Below are positions 25,153 through 34,602 of a stretch of 64,000 nt of DNA, in pieces; position 1 is the stretch's first letter; the number at the start of each line of letters is the position of its first letter. The stretch spans positions 3,162,001 through 3,226,000 of the forward strand of contig NZ_CP039253.1 in the NCBI RefSeq assembly GCF_004795915.1, given 5' to 3'. Made by a program: the position numbers and the translations under genes. This DNA is from Rhodococcus sp. PAMC28707. GTDB taxonomy: Bacteria; Actinomycetota; Actinomycetes; Mycobacteriales; Mycobacteriaceae. The notes beneath the pieces are model-generated. The model saw nothing but the letters and a program-made list of their open reading frames with translations. It was not told the DNA's origin and made no database searches.

Positions 25153-26406
25153 CTATCGAACTTTGCCCATGACCGCGGCAGTCACTGCGCCGTCGGCCAC
25201 TCGTACTCGGATCTGTGTTCCCGGTGGTGCGTCATCGACCGAACGCAACACCTCGGGATCGCCGCCGGCGACCATGCGTTGCACGACGGCGTAGCCACGC
25301 GCCAGCGTCGCTGCGGGCCCGAGGGCTTGCGATCGATTTCGTAAGTGTTCGACGAGGGTTTCCTGTTTCGCGAGTTCGCGCAGAACGTCGCGTCGGGTTG
25401 CCTCGCGCAGTCGCGTGATCTCCTCGCGGCGACGCTCGATACCTGCGATCGGGTCGGCAAGGACCGGTCGATGTCGGATCATCTCGAGCCCACGCGCTTC
25501 TCTGGCGACCCAGTTCCGGAGCGCAGCAGCAGTTCTGGACCTCAGGTCGGCGACGAGATTCTGCTCGGCTACGGCGTCGGGCACCACCAGCTTGGCGGCG
25601 TCGGTCGGAGTCGCGGCACGTAGGTCGGCGACGTGATCGCTGAGCGGGCTGTCCGGTTCGTGTCCGATGGCGCTGACGATCGGTGTGGTCGCGGCCGAGA
25701 TCGCGCGGCACAGTGCCTCGTCGGAGAACGGCAGCAGATCTTCGACGCTACCGCCTCCGCGGGCCAGGATGATGACGTCGACGTCGCTGTTGTCGTTGAG
25801 TTCTTTCAATGCGCCGAGGATCGCGGGCACTGCCTGCGGGCCCTGTACAGGAGTGTGTCTGACTTCGAATCGTACTGCCGGCCAACGCCTTTGCGCAACG
25901 GTCAGAACGTCCTTCTCGGCGGCACTTGCGCGCGCGGTGATCAGGCCGATCGTGCTGGGAAGAAATGGAAGTGGCCGTTTGAGGCGCGGATCGAACAGGC
26001 CTTCGGCAGCCAGGAGGCTGCGTAGACGTTCGACTCGGGCAAGGAGTTCGCCGACACCGACGGCCCGAATGTCGGTGGCACGCAATGAGACTGTGCCTCG
26101 GCCGGTGTAGAAAGACAGCTTGCCGTACAGGATGACCTGCGCGCCTTCGGTCAGTGGGACCGGTGACCGCTCCAGCAGTTGCGGCGAGCAGGTGACCGAC
26201 AGTGACATGTCGGCCGACGGATCACGCAGGACGAGAAACGCGGTCCGTGTACCTGGCCTGGCATTGATCTGGGTCAGTTGGCCCTCGACCCAGACGCTCC
26301 CGAGTCGGTCGATCCACCCGGCGACTTTCATCGCTACGGTGCGGACCGGCCACGGCTCTTCGGCGCTGCTCGGACCGGGGCCCGACGTCTGATTGGTTGC
26401 GCTCAC
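25153..26406 (-). CDS. xseA: Exodeoxyribonuclease VII large subunit
   Basis: A 417-residue catalytic subunit that degrades single-stranded DNA from both ends. An N-terminal OB-fold ([29 protein letters not shown]) is followed by the catalytic domain with [18 protein letters not shown] and [18 protein letters not shown], then a long helical region for XseB. The GTG start overlaps the preceding stop (GTGA at 26403-26406). The operon order is lipid-droplet-associated gene, xseA, xseB. Confidence 0.96.
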   Translation of the reverse strand: MSATNQTSGPGPSSAEEPWPVRTVAMKVAGWIDRLGSVWVEGQLTQINARPGTRTAFLVLRDPSADMSLSVTCSPQLLERSPVPLTEGAQVILYGKLSFYTGRGTVSLRATDIRAVGVGELLARVERLRSLLAAEGLFDPRLKRPLPFLPSTIGLITARASAAEKDVLTVAQRRWPAVRFEVRHTPVQGPQAVPAILGALKELNDNSDVDVIILARGGGSVEDLLPFSDEALCRAISAATTPIVSAIGHEPDSPLSDHVADLRAATPTDAAKLVVPDAVAEQNLVADLRSRTAAALRNWVAREARGLEMIRHRPVLADPIAGIERRREEITRLREATRRDVLRELAKQETLVEHLRNRSQALGPAATLARGYAVVQRMVAGGDPEVLRSVDDAPPGTQIRVRVADGAVTAAVMGKVR

Positions 26407-26978
26407 TTGGCTTTCGCTGTGGTGATTCGGTTCTCGAGCATCGTCAGGAACGGAGCACGTGCGCGCGAATCGGCCTCGTAGTCGAGGAGCGTCTCCAAGT
26501 CCTCGAGGGACAGGGTGCGCAGACGAGCACGTAATTGTGCGAGCGCTAGGGCGTCGTAATCGACGAGGTCGACGATCTCCGGTCGCTCGGTGGACGTCAC
26601 GGCCTGCACTTCTTCCTCGACCTCGGCCGGCGGAGTGGAGTACAACGCGAAACGACCGGTCGCAGCGACAGGCTCGTGGTCCGGGACGTCGAGCTCTTCG
26701 TTCTCGTTCAGCGAGGGCGGGGCATGGTCGTCGTCGAACACAGCCCAAGACGGCTGGTCCTGAGCGGGGGTTCCGACGAGAGGCAACAACGAGATGACCT
26801 CGTCGCCCTTGATCGCGAGAGCGGTGACCTGCTGTTGAAGGCGCATCGAGCTGGCCAGTATTTCGCTGACGACCGTCATTGGAAAGGTGACCGCGGTACC
26901 GGGGAGCTTGCGCGCCTCTTCGACGACGGTCACCACCACGCCCGCGGCCACACGTGCAGCAAAAGGGACACGAGTCAT
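26403..26978 (-). CDS. Lipid droplet-associated protein (Rv1109c-like)
   Basis: A 191-residue protein: an N-terminal hydrophobic/amphipathic stretch ([41 protein letters not shown]), a long acidic middle ([20 protein letters not shown]) and a C-terminal helical domain ([20 protein letters not shown]). Similar proteins are annotated as lipid-droplet-associated in mycobacteria and rhodococci, which fits the acyltransferases elsewhere in the window. The ATG at 26978 has an AGG about 10 nt upstream; an in-frame GTG at 26984 is possible. It is translationally coupled to xseA. Confidence 0.8.
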   Translation of the reverse strand: MTRVPFAARVAAGVVVTVVEEARKLPGTAVTFPMTVVSEILASSMRLQQQVTALAIKGDEVISLLPLVGTPAQDQPSWAVFDDDHAPPSLNENEELDVPDHEPVAATGRFALYSTPPAEVEEEVQAVTSTERPEIVDLVDYDALALAQLRARLRTLSLEDLETLLDYEADSRARAPFLTMLENRITTAKAK

Positions 26979-27062
26979 ATTCACAGCCTGCCTGAAGTCC
27001 AGGCATTTGGGTAGCCGACAGGCGGGTCGCCCACTAGTCGGAATCGCGGCGCCCTGCTCACG

Positions 27063-27068
27063 TACCCT
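27063..27068 (+). promoter_or_regulatory. -10 box of ispH (leaderless)
   Basis: TACCCT lies 6 nt before the ispH ATG at 27075, with no Shine-Dalgarno between. Confidence 0.4.
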
Positions 27069-27074
27069 GTAGTC

Positions 27075-28085
27075 ATGTCTTCGGCTGTTCCACTGAACCT
27101 GGGTATCGCACGTCCATCGGGCGCTGATTCCGCCCCTTACACCGGAGGAAAACGAGTACTCCTGGCAGAGCCACGCGGCTACTGCGCCGGCGTCGATCGC
27201 GCGGTCGAGACCGTGGAGAAGGCGCTGGAGCAGCATGGTGCTCCGGTGTACGTCCGTAAGGAGATCGTGCACAACCGGCATGTCGTCGAGACGTTGGCCG
27301 ATCGCGGGGCCGTCTTCGTCGAGGAGACCGACGAGGTGCCTGAAGGCGCACTGTTGGTGTTTTCCGCGCACGGCGTATCGCCCGCGGTACACGCTTCGGC
27401 TGCGGAGCGTCAGCTCCGCACCATCGACGCCACCTGCCCCCTCGTCACCAAGGTTCACCAGGAAGCCAAACGGTTCGCCCGCGACGACTACGACATTCTG
27501 TTGATCGGCCACGAAGGGCACGAGGAAGTGGAAGGCACTGCCGGTGAGGCGCCTGAACATGTGCAGCTCGTGGACGGCCCGGACTCTGTCGACGACGTCA
27601 CCGTGCGTGATCCGAACAAGGTCATCTGGCTGTCGCAGACCACACTCAGCGTCGACGAGACGATGCTCACGGTCGCACGTCTACGTGAGCGCTTCCCGAC
27701 ATTGCAGGATCCGCCGAGCGACGACATTTGCTACGCGACACAGAACCGTCAGGTCGCGGTGAAGGTGATGGCACCCGAGTGCGATCTGGTGATCGTCGTC
27801 GGGTCGACGAACTCCTCCAACTCTGTCCGGCTGGTAGAAGTGGCACTTTCCGCCGGTGCGCGCGCCAGCTACCTCGTCGATTACGCGAAGGAGATCGACC
27901 TGGCCTGGCTGACCGGAGTGCAGACCGTCGGCATCACTTCGGGTGCGTCGGTGCCGGAGATTCTTGTACAGGGAGTCATCGATCTGCTGTCCGAGCACGG
28001 CTATGCCGATGTTCAGCCCGTGACCACGGCCAACGAAACTCTCGTCTTCTCACTGCCGCGCGAGCTTCGGCCGACCAAGGCCTGA
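27075..28085 (+). CDS. ispH: 4-hydroxy-3-methylbut-2-enyl diphosphate reductase
   Basis: A 336-residue iron-sulfur enzyme, the last step of the MEP isoprenoid pathway (HMBPP to IPP and DMAPP). The three cluster cysteines are C37 ([11 protein letters not shown]), C121 ([11 protein letters not shown]) and C219 ([11 protein letters not shown]). Substrate-site His residues lie in VHNRHV, SAHGV and GHEGHEE, and the SSNSVRL loop is present. The product feeds the isoprenyl transferase encoded at 13.7 kb and PimE's polyprenyl donor. Confidence 0.97.
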   Translation: MSSAVPLNLGIARPSGADSAPYTGGKRVLLAEPRGYCAGVDRAVETVEKALEQHGAPVYVRKEIVHNRHVVETLADRGAVFVEETDEVPEGALLVFSAHGVSPAVHASAAERQLRTIDATCPLVTKVHQEAKRFARDDYDILLIGHEGHEEVEGTAGEAPEHVQLVDGPDSVDDVTVRDPNKVIWLSQTTLSVDETMLTVARLRERFPTLQDPPSDDICYATQNRQVAVKVMAPECDLVIVVGSTNSSNSVRLVEVALSAGARASYLVDYAKEIDLAWLTGVQTVGITSGASVPEILVQGVIDLLSEHGYADVQPVTTANETLVFSLPRELRPTKA

Positions 28086-28113
28086 TCGGCTTCCGACGTT
28101 CGGGCGAGCCTAG

Positions 28114-29079
28114 TCAGGGTTCGGTGCGGTCCCGGTAGCGAACCTGCGGGAGCGGATGCGGCGGGACATGTGCGCTTGCCGGTGCCGAACGCGGATCCAT
28201 ACCGGTTTGGCGGGGCGCCAGTGGCTGCGGCGGTCGGGGTGCGGCCCGCCTCGGCGGGAGCGTCGACCGATCCGCGTCGACCGGTCCGGGTCGATACGGG
28301 TCGGCGCCATATGGGTCGGCGGCCGGGCTGTCATAGGACGGCTCGGCGCGTTCGCGCCGCGCTCGACGTCCCTCGGTGCTCGGACGGCTCTGGCGGTCTC
28401 CGGTGCTCTGGCGGCCTTCGGCACTTGGACGGCTCCTGCGGCCCTCGGCGCTCGGCCGGCGTGCGTCGGTACTTCGGCGTTCACCGTCTGTCGAGTGGCC
28501 GTCGGATGCGGGTCCCCGTCCGGAAACCCGATCCTCTGGACTGCGCGCTGAATCCGGTGCGTTCTTCGTCTTCGCCCTGGACGCCCTCGTACGGTCACGT
28601 GTTTGCTTGGCCCTGTCGCGGACCGAGCGAGTGGGGGCGTGAGTGGACTGCCTCTTGAGGTAGATGCGTGCACCGCCGATCCCGATTGCCAGAACGGTGC
28701 CCAGCAGCATCAACGGAAACCGATTGACCAGGGGAATAGCGGCATTCAGCAGAATGTCCTTCACGCCGGTTCCCGGATTCTCGGTGAAGTACTGATACGC
28801 CATGGGGACCGCGACGAACAGGATCAATGGAGCCTGGACCAGCGCCGTGAAGAGGCCGCGATATCGGACCAGGACAACTGCGGCAACGACACCGATGATG
28901 TAAAAGCAGGCGAAAGCAGAGGTCAGCTCGGTTCCGCGGGCTGCGTCGATGACGAAACCGAGAAAACTGGCACCGCCGGCGATTGCCACCGCCCCCCACG
29001 CTGGGACGCCGGGTACTGATGCGAGGGCTGAACGTTGATCCAGCGGAACCCCGGAACGGGCTCGTTGGGATGTAGACAC
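28114..29079 (-). CDS. DUF6542 membrane protein with a long basic disordered tail
   Basis: A 321-residue protein. Residues 25-140 hold three to four membrane helices (WGAVAIAGGASFLGFVI, FACFYIIGVVAAVVLV, LILFVAVPMAY, LMLLGTVLAIGIGGA). Residues 141-321 are a disordered Arg/Ser/Pro/Asp-rich tail with short internal repeats (RPSAEGR, RPSTEGR). The family sits beside ispH and ychF in mycobacteria (Rv1111c, from memory). The tail would be cytoplasmic; its charge pattern suits nucleic-acid, cell-wall-enzyme or phase-separation contacts, all speculative. Function unknown. Confidence 0.82.
   Translation of the reverse strand: MSTSQRARSGVPLDQRSALASVPGVPAWGAVAIAGGASFLGFVIDAARGTELTSAFACFYIIGVVAAVVLVRYRGLFTALVQAPLILFVAVPMAYQYFTENPGTGVKDILLNAAIPLVNRFPLMLLGTVLAIGIGGARIYLKRQSTHAPTRSVRDRAKQTRDRTRASRAKTKNAPDSARSPEDRVSGRGPASDGHSTDGERRSTDARRPSAEGRRSRPSAEGRQSTGDRQSRPSTEGRRARRERAEPSYDSPAADPYGADPYRPGPVDADRSTLPPRRAAPRPPQPLAPRQTGMDPRSAPASAHVPPHPLPQVRYRDRTEP
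28363..28464 (-). repeat. Degenerate coding repeats in the DUF6542 tail
   Basis: Residues 206-239 contain three near-copies of an R-P-S-(A/T)-E-G-R unit (at about 208, 217 and 232) separated by Arg/Ser spacers. The DNA copies are diverged, so this is an old low-complexity expansion rather than a recent slippage. Confidence 0.5.
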
Positions 29080-29099
29080 CCACCGAGATTAGCGGCTGA

Positions 29100-30266
29100 T
29101 CACCCGACTGCGTCGCTGACGTGACCGAACTGGTGCAACGGATGCGACGAATCGGACACTTTCGGTCGGCTGTCGACCCGGCGGACCTCGACGACTTCGG
29201 TATCGAAAAGCTCGAGCTCGGATAGTTTGCGTGCTGTCACTGTGACCCTGGAATCGACCGAAGACACGGTGGAGTTGAAGGAGTCGACTGCCTTGCCGAG
29301 ATGCCCGCCGAGCTTGTCCAGGTGCGCGGCAACGACTCCGAGTCTGGAATACAGCTCTCGTCCGAGCATCTGAATTCGAGCGGCGTCCTCGGCGAGCGAC
29401 TCCTGCTTCCACGTGTACGCAACCGTGCGTAGAAGGGCGACCAAAGTCGTGGGAGTGGCAAGTATCACATTCCTGGTGAATGCGTATTCCAGCAGCGACG
29501 AATCGGACGTGAGCGCGGCGTCGAGAAACGGGTCACCTGGGACGAATAGAATCACGAACTCGGGCGTCGGTTCGAACGAGCGCCAATATTCCTTGGCCGA
29601 CAATTGATCAACATGTGTTCGCAGGTGCCGAGCATGCCGAGTCAACTGCTTGCTTCGAGCATCGGCGTCTTCCTCCTGCGCGGCGTCGAGATAGGCCGCG
29701 AACGGAACTTTGGCATCCACCACAATCTGCCGACCGCCTGCCAACCGGACGATCATGTCCGGGCGAACCCCGTCCCGGGTGACCTGGGTGTCGAAATCGC
29801 AGTGCTTGACCATGCCGGCGAGCTCGACGACCCGTTCGAGTTGTATCTCACCCCAACGTCCACGAATCTGCGGTGCGCGCAACGCGGTGACCAGTTGGGA
29901 CGTCTGCGTTGACAGATGAACCGATGCGCGTTGCATCCCGGTCACCTGCTCGGTCAGACCGGCGTATGCCCGGATTCGACTGTGCTCTACCTGTCTTACC
30001 TGCTCGGTGAGCGCGTCTACGGCGTCGTGCAGCGGTTCCACCAGATGTGACACCTGTTGGCCGATTGCTCCTGAATGCCTGCGGGCCGAATCCTCGTTGA
30101 CGGCATCGAGAGATCTTCGCAGCAGCGCCTCGTTGTCGCGGAGTGCCGCCAACTGTTCCTCGGCGCGCACCGCACGATCTCCGAACCTGCTCGAGTGCAA
30201 CAACCATCCGAGGGCTGCCCCGAGAGCGAAGGCGAATGCCATTCCGACAGCGGTAAGTGCGTTCAT
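29100..30266 (-). CDS. rmuC: DNA recombination protein RmuC
   Basis: A 388-residue protein: N-terminal membrane helix (MNALTAVGMAFAFALGAALGW), a coiled-coil stretch to about residue 125, then the RmuC nuclease-like domain with RGRWGEIQLERVVELAGM, RPDMIVRLAGGRQIVVDAKV and TPTTLVALLRTVAYTWKQE. It limits inversions at short inverted repeats in E. coli. The ATG at 30266 is preferred to an in-frame start at 30290 because the membrane helix begins there. It is divergent from sbcD, another hairpin-processing function, across 135 bp. Confidence 0.93.
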   Translation of the reverse strand: MNALTAVGMAFAFALGAALGWLLHSSRFGDRAVRAEEQLAALRDNEALLRRSLDAVNEDSARRHSGAIGQQVSHLVEPLHDAVDALTEQVRQVEHSRIRAYAGLTEQVTGMQRASVHLSTQTSQLVTALRAPQIRGRWGEIQLERVVELAGMVKHCDFDTQVTRDGVRPDMIVRLAGGRQIVVDAKVPFAAYLDAAQEEDADARSKQLTRHARHLRTHVDQLSAKEYWRSFEPTPEFVILFVPGDPFLDAALTSDSSLLEYAFTRNVILATPTTLVALLRTVAYTWKQESLAEDAARIQMLGRELYSRLGVVAAHLDKLGGHLGKAVDSFNSTVSSVDSRVTVTARKLSELELFDTEVVEVRRVDSRPKVSDSSHPLHQFGHVSDAVG

Positions 30267-30291
30267 GACGCAGATGATGCCCGAGGGCACC

Positions 30292-30324
30292 GACAGGCTT
30301 CTCGGATCAGCCCGAGGGCCTGTC
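30292..30324. promoter_or_regulatory. Interrupted inverted repeat between rmuC and sbcD
   Basis: GACAGGC (30292-30298) and GCCTGTC (30318-30324) flank a second stem CTCGG/CCGAG (30301-30305 and 30312-30316), all nested. It lies 26 bp before rmuC and 78 bp before sbcD. Operator or structured leader of the rmuC transcript. Confidence 0.3.
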
Positions 30325-30388
30325 TACCTCGCAGGGCGCAGGGGCCGACTGGCCGTAGCGGTTGAGCGCGTTTGTCGGTGGCCTCCGT

Positions 30389-30394
30389 TAGCGT
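30389..30394 (+). promoter_or_regulatory. -10 box of sbcD (leaderless)
   Basis: TAGCGT is followed by 7 nt and the sbcD ATG at 30402, without a Shine-Dalgarno. Confidence 0.4.
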
Positions 30395-30401
30395 CGTATT
30401 C

Positions 30402-31601
30402 ATGAAGATCCTGCACACCTCGGACTGGCACATCGGCCGCACGTTCCACGGCGTCGACCTGCTTGCCGACCAGGCTGCTGCGCTGGCGGCCATTGCGGAT
30501 CTGGTTGCCACACAAAGAATCGACGTGGTGGTCGTGCCGGGTGACATCTATGATCGCGCCGTGCCGAGCGCAGATGCGGTCCTCGTATGCAACAGGGGAC
30601 TGGAAGCCATCCGTGCGGCTGGCGCTGTCATCGTGGCGACCTCGGGCAATCATGATTCGCCGGCGCGGCTCGGTGCGGGTGCAGCATTCGCCTCGGCAGG
30701 CGGTTTGCATCTGATGACCCGTGTGGGCGAGGTAGGCACTCCGGTGGTGATCGACGACGAGTTCGGTCCGGTCGCCTTCTACGGAATTCCTTATCTGGAG
30801 CCGGAAACCACGCGGATCGAACTCGACGTTCCCGGTGCGCGGTCGCACGCGGATGTGTTGGATGCGGCGATGGAGCGCATCACCGCAGATCTCGGCGGCC
30901 GACGGAGCGGTGCGGATCACGTGCGATCGGTGGTGCTGGCTCATGCGTTCGTCGTCGGTGGTGAAGCGACCGGTTCCGAGCGTTCGATCTCGGTAGGTGG
31001 GGTCGAGACCGTTGCAGCATCTGCATTCGACGGTGTCGACTATGTTGCGCTGGGCCACTTGCATTCTCCGCAGACGCTGACCGACCGTGTTCGTTATTCG
31101 GGCTCGCCGTTGCCGTATTCGTTCGGTGAGCGGTCTCACCGGAAAGCTGTGTGGATACTCCAACTCGATGCGGACGGTCTGGGCGCGGTCGAGAGAGTGG
31201 ATTTGCCGGTCGTCCGTGGTTTGAGCCGGATCGAAGGCACCGTCGAAGAGCTGACCACTGCAAGCGAATTCGCCGACGCCGAAGAGCACTACGTGTCGGC
31301 CGTCCTGACCGATCCGATTCGTCCGGTCGATGCCATGCGCGCGCTGCGTGCCCGCTTCCCGCACGCTGTTCACCTCGAATGGTCGCGTCCTGCAGGCACT
31401 TCCGAGCTGCGGTATCGTGATCGCGTGCGCGGTCGCACCGATATCGACATTGCCACCTCGTTCGTCACCGACATGCGAACTACTCCCGAAGCGCGGGAGG
31501 TTTCGTTGCTCGAACGGGCATTGGCTGCGGTGCAGCGCGAGGACGTTTCCCGTGACGACGAGCGTGTCGAGCAGTACGAGTTGTCCGGACGCAGCGCATG
31601 A
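30402..31601 (+). CDS. sbcD: Exonuclease SbcCD nuclease subunit
   Basis: A 399-residue Mre11-type metallophosphoesterase. All phosphoesterase motifs are present: HTSDWHIG (D8, H10), PGDIYDRA, SGNHDSPAR, VLAHAFV and LGHLHSPQ. With SbcC it cuts DNA hairpins and processes double-strand break ends. sbcC begins 11 nt after its stop. The start at ATG 30402 is supported by the immediate phosphoesterase strand MKILHTSDWH. Confidence 0.96.
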   Translation: MKILHTSDWHIGRTFHGVDLLADQAAALAAIADLVATQRIDVVVVPGDIYDRAVPSADAVLVCNRGLEAIRAAGAVIVATSGNHDSPARLGAGAAFASAGGLHLMTRVGEVGTPVVIDDEFGPVAFYGIPYLEPETTRIELDVPGARSHADVLDAAMERITADLGGRRSGADHVRSVVLAHAFVVGGEATGSERSISVGGVETVAASAFDGVDYVALGHLHSPQTLTDRVRYSGSPLPYSFGERSHRKAVWILQLDADGLGAVERVDLPVVRGLSRIEGTVEELTTASEFADAEEHYVSAVLTDPIRPVDAMRALRARFPHAVHLEWSRPAGTSELRYRDRVRGRTDIDIATSFVTDMRTTPEAREVSLLERALAAVQREDVSRDDERVEQYELSGRSA

Positions 31602-31611
31602 GCCGACCGGC

Positions 31612-34602
31612 ATGAGACTGCATCGACTCGAGATCACTGCATTCGGTCCCTTCGCTCGAACCCAATCCGTCGACTTCGACGCCCTCGGTGCCGACGGACT
31701 GTTTCTGCTCCACGGTCAGACCGGTGCGGGCAAGACCACTGTTCTCGACGCCGTCGCCTTTGCCCTGTATGGAACGGTTCCGGGTGCGCGCAGGGAAGGC
31801 AAGCGCCTTCTGTCCGACCATGCTGCGCCCGGTGCGGTACCCAGAGTGGTGCTCGAGGCCACTCTCGGTGGCAGACGCGTCCGGATCGTTCGCTCTCCCG
31901 AGTACCTGCGGCCCAAGAAGGGCAAGAGGACGGGTACCACCAAGGAAAATTCGAAGGCCAGTCTGACGTGGCTCGACGGCGATGGGCAGAACTTGACCCG
32001 CCTCGACGAGATCGGTGAGGCAGTGGGCGCCGCACTCGGGATGAGTGCAGATCAGTTCTTTCAGGTCGTCCTCCTGCCTCAAGGTGAGTTCGCTCGGTTC
32101 CTGCGTGCGGACAGCGAAGAGCGTGGCAATCTCCTCGAGAGGCTGTTCGACACCAGCAGGTTCGGGGACGTGGAGCAGTGGTTTGCCAACGAAAGGCGTT
32201 CCAGCGCAGCGTTGATGGAGTCTTCGCGCATTGCCATCGACAAGTTGCGCGGTCGGATCGCCACGGCCTCGGGCGAGGACGAAGGACTCGACCGTGAACC
32301 GATGGAGTGGGCCACCGATGTTCTGGGGCGTGCTCGCGGTGCGCACGCCGCGGCGTCGACAGCGCTCGCAACTGCGCGAGGCAAGGCCGAGCTCGCCGCC
32401 TCGGCACTCGATCGCCACAAAACTCTCCTCGTGTTGAGGCAACGACGAGACCTCGCGCGGAAGCAGTTGGCCGAGTTCCACGGGGCAGCCCCCGAGCGGG
32501 ACGTGATTCGCCGAGAAGTCGAACGGTCTGCTGCTGCAGGCCCTATCGCGACGCTCGCCGCCGAGTATGCGAAAACCGCACGGGCCTACGACCTCGCTGC
32601 GCGTGACGCAGAGTCGGTGCGCGGCTCGTTGGCGATGATCGATGGATCCGATATGGTCCTCGCCGCGTCGTCCTCGGATGCAGACGAAGCTCGGGCGGTC
32701 GTCGCCAACGCTGTGCGCGAGTGGACGACGGCGGTGGTCGGCCTCCAGGAGATGCGGAAGTTGGCTATTCGCGCCGATGCGGAGGAGGCCGTTGCGCGCG
32801 AGCTGACCTCCGAGTGCCTTGCCGTCGAGAAGGCTGTCGAAGCAGCACTCGTCCTCAGAGAACAGTTGCCTGCGGCGATCGCTGCAGCAGAACTCTCGGT
32901 GACCACTGCTGTGCACGCTGCCGCGAATGTGCCTGCGCTCGAGTCCGAATCTGCCGCTGTCTCCGATGCAGTCAAGGCGGCAATCGAACTCACGAAGACT
33001 CGAACCGCGCTCGCCTCGGCCGAGTCGGCTCGCGAAGCGGCACGCACGGCGCACAACGACACTCGGGAACATCTACTCGATCTGCGAGAACGACGTCTCA
33101 CCGGAATGGCCGCGGAGCTGGCAACAGAGCTTGTCGACGGCAGCCCGTGCGGAGTCTGTGGATCCCGGTCGCACCCGGAGCCTGCGTCGGCCGCCGACTC
33201 GACGGTCACGAAGGCGGAGGAAGCCGAGGCGAGCAGTGCCGAGCGTAGAGCGGCCGCTGCCGAGAATCTTCGGACTGCGGAAGCGGCCGAGCTTGTTCGG
33301 GTGCTCGATGCACTCATTGCTCGTTCCGGTGGCCGCGGTAGCGATGAACTGGTGGTGGCCCTTGACGAGGTGACTACTCGATTGACGGCAGCAAGGACAG
33401 CTGCTGCTTCACTCGACGACCTTCGGGCGGGATTGGCTCACCTCAGGTCCGAGGATCACCGGCTCGCTTCCGTCATTGCCGAGCATCGATCCACTGCAGC
33501 GGGTCTCGCTGCACGGGCGGCTCAGGTTAGGAGCGCCGTCGAGGGGATGCGCGCACGTGTCGCCGCCGCTGTCGACGGTGAGGAGACACTCGATCAGCGT
33601 GTGGCGCGCCTCGAGAAGCTGATCGCACTCTCCACCGATCTTCAACACAAGAGGGTCGCTGCCGCTCGCGCGGCCGACATCAGCGGGGCGATCGCCGAGC
33701 GACTGGCAGCGCAGGTGTCGGAATCCGGCTTCGAGTCCGCCGAGGACGCAGCGGCCGTGGTGATCCCCGCCGAGCGAGTCCGGAGCATCGAGAAGCAACT
33801 CGCTGCAGCACACGACATTCGCGCTCATGCCGAGCAGGTTCTTGCCGAACCTGCGATCGCAGCCATCGGAGACACCGACACCGAACCGGTGGAGACAGCA
33901 CCCTGGCAGGAGGCTGCCGACGCTGCAGCGGTCGAACTCGATGCTGCCGTTGCGCGCCAGGCCGAATGCAAGCGACGCTTCGAGCAAGTGGAAGAACTGA
34001 CCGCCCAGTTGTGGGCCGCAGTCGACCGCGCGGCACCGATGCAGGCCAAACACGACCAGTTGGCTGCACTGACCGACGTCGTCGCAGGTCGAGGACAGAA
34101 TGCTCGAAAGATGTCACTCCGGTCGTACGTGTTGGCCTCGCGCCTCGAGGACGTCGCCGAGTCGGCGTCGGCGAGGTTGCAGCGTATGTCAGCGGGACGA
34201 TACGAGTTCGTTCATTCCGACGAGGCCGAATCTCGTGGGAGGCGTGGCGGATTGGGCCTCGACATCCGTGACGACTACACCGGAGTCGTCCGTTCGGCGA
34301 AGACGCTGTCGGGAGGAGAGTCGTTCCTGGCGTCGTTGGCGCTTGCTCTCGGGCTGGCGGACGTCGTGGCCGCAGAATCCGGCGGAGTCGTCCTCGACAC
34401 GATGTTCATCGACGAAGGCTTCGGCACGCTGGACGCCGACACCTTGGAATCGGTCATGGGGGTTTTGGACGAACTCAGGGCCGGCGGGCGTGTGGTGGGA
34501 ATCGTCTCCCACGTCGATGAGATGCGTCAACGAATACCGAGCCGGCTCCACGTCATTCGTGAGCGGGACGGGTCGAGGCTTCAGCTCTTTTCGGCGTCCT
34601 GA
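31612..34602 (+). CDS. sbcC: Exonuclease SbcCD ATPase subunit
   Basis: A 996-residue SMC/Rad50-like ATPase. Walker A HGQTGAGKTTVLDAVAF lies near residues 34-50. Two long Ala/Glu/Arg-rich coiled coils flank a zinc hook with CGVC at C513-C516. The signature LSGGESFLASLALALGLADV and Walker B DTMFIDEGFGTLD lie near the C-terminus. The ATG at 31612 follows the sbcD stop by 11 nt. The last 22 bp overlap the convergent AI-2E-type permease gene, so each 3' end encodes part of the other protein. Confidence 0.96.
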   Translation: MRLHRLEITAFGPFARTQSVDFDALGADGLFLLHGQTGAGKTTVLDAVAFALYGTVPGARREGKRLLSDHAAPGAVPRVVLEATLGGRRVRIVRSPEYLRPKKGKRTGTTKENSKASLTWLDGDGQNLTRLDEIGEAVGAALGMSADQFFQVVLLPQGEFARFLRADSEERGNLLERLFDTSRFGDVEQWFANERRSSAALMESSRIAIDKLRGRIATASGEDEGLDREPMEWATDVLGRARGAHAAASTALATARGKAELAASALDRHKTLLVLRQRRDLARKQLAEFHGAAPERDVIRREVERSAAAGPIATLAAEYAKTARAYDLAARDAESVRGSLAMIDGSDMVLAASSSDADEARAVVANAVREWTTAVVGLQEMRKLAIRADAEEAVARELTSECLAVEKAVEAALVLREQLPAAIAAAELSVTTAVHAAANVPALESESAAVSDAVKAAIELTKTRTALASAESAREAARTAHNDTREHLLDLRERRLTGMAAELATELVDGSPCGVCGSRSHPEPASAADSTVTKAEEAEASSAERRAAAAENLRTAEAAELVRVLDALIARSGGRGSDELVVALDEVTTRLTAARTAAASLDDLRAGLAHLRSEDHRLASVIAEHRSTAAGLAARAAQVRSAVEGMRARVAAAVDGEETLDQRVARLEKLIALSTDLQHKRVAAARAADISGAIAERLAAQVSESGFESAEDAAAVVIPAERVRSIEKQLAAAHDIRAHAEQVLAEPAIAAIGDTDTEPVETAPWQEAADAAAVELDAAVARQAECKRRFEQVEELTAQLWAAVDRAAPMQAKHDQLAALTDVVAGRGQNARKMSLRSYVLASRLEDVAESASARLQRMSAGRYEFVHSDEAESRGRRGGLGLDIRDDYTGVVRSAKTLSGGESFLASLALALGLADVVAAESGGVVLDTMFIDEGFGTLDADTLESVMGVLDELRAGGRVVGIVSHVDEMRQRIPSRLHVIRERDGSRLQLFSAS

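Noticed and set aside
31330..31611. 94-residue N-terminal extension of sbcC
   Set aside because: Lies wholly inside sbcD in another frame; the Rad50-type N-terminus MRLHRLEITAFGPF starts at 31612.
30302..34602. SOS (LexA) boxes controlling sbcDC, rmuC or ada-ogt
   Set aside because: No TCGAAC-N4-GTTCGA match was found in the relevant upstream regions.
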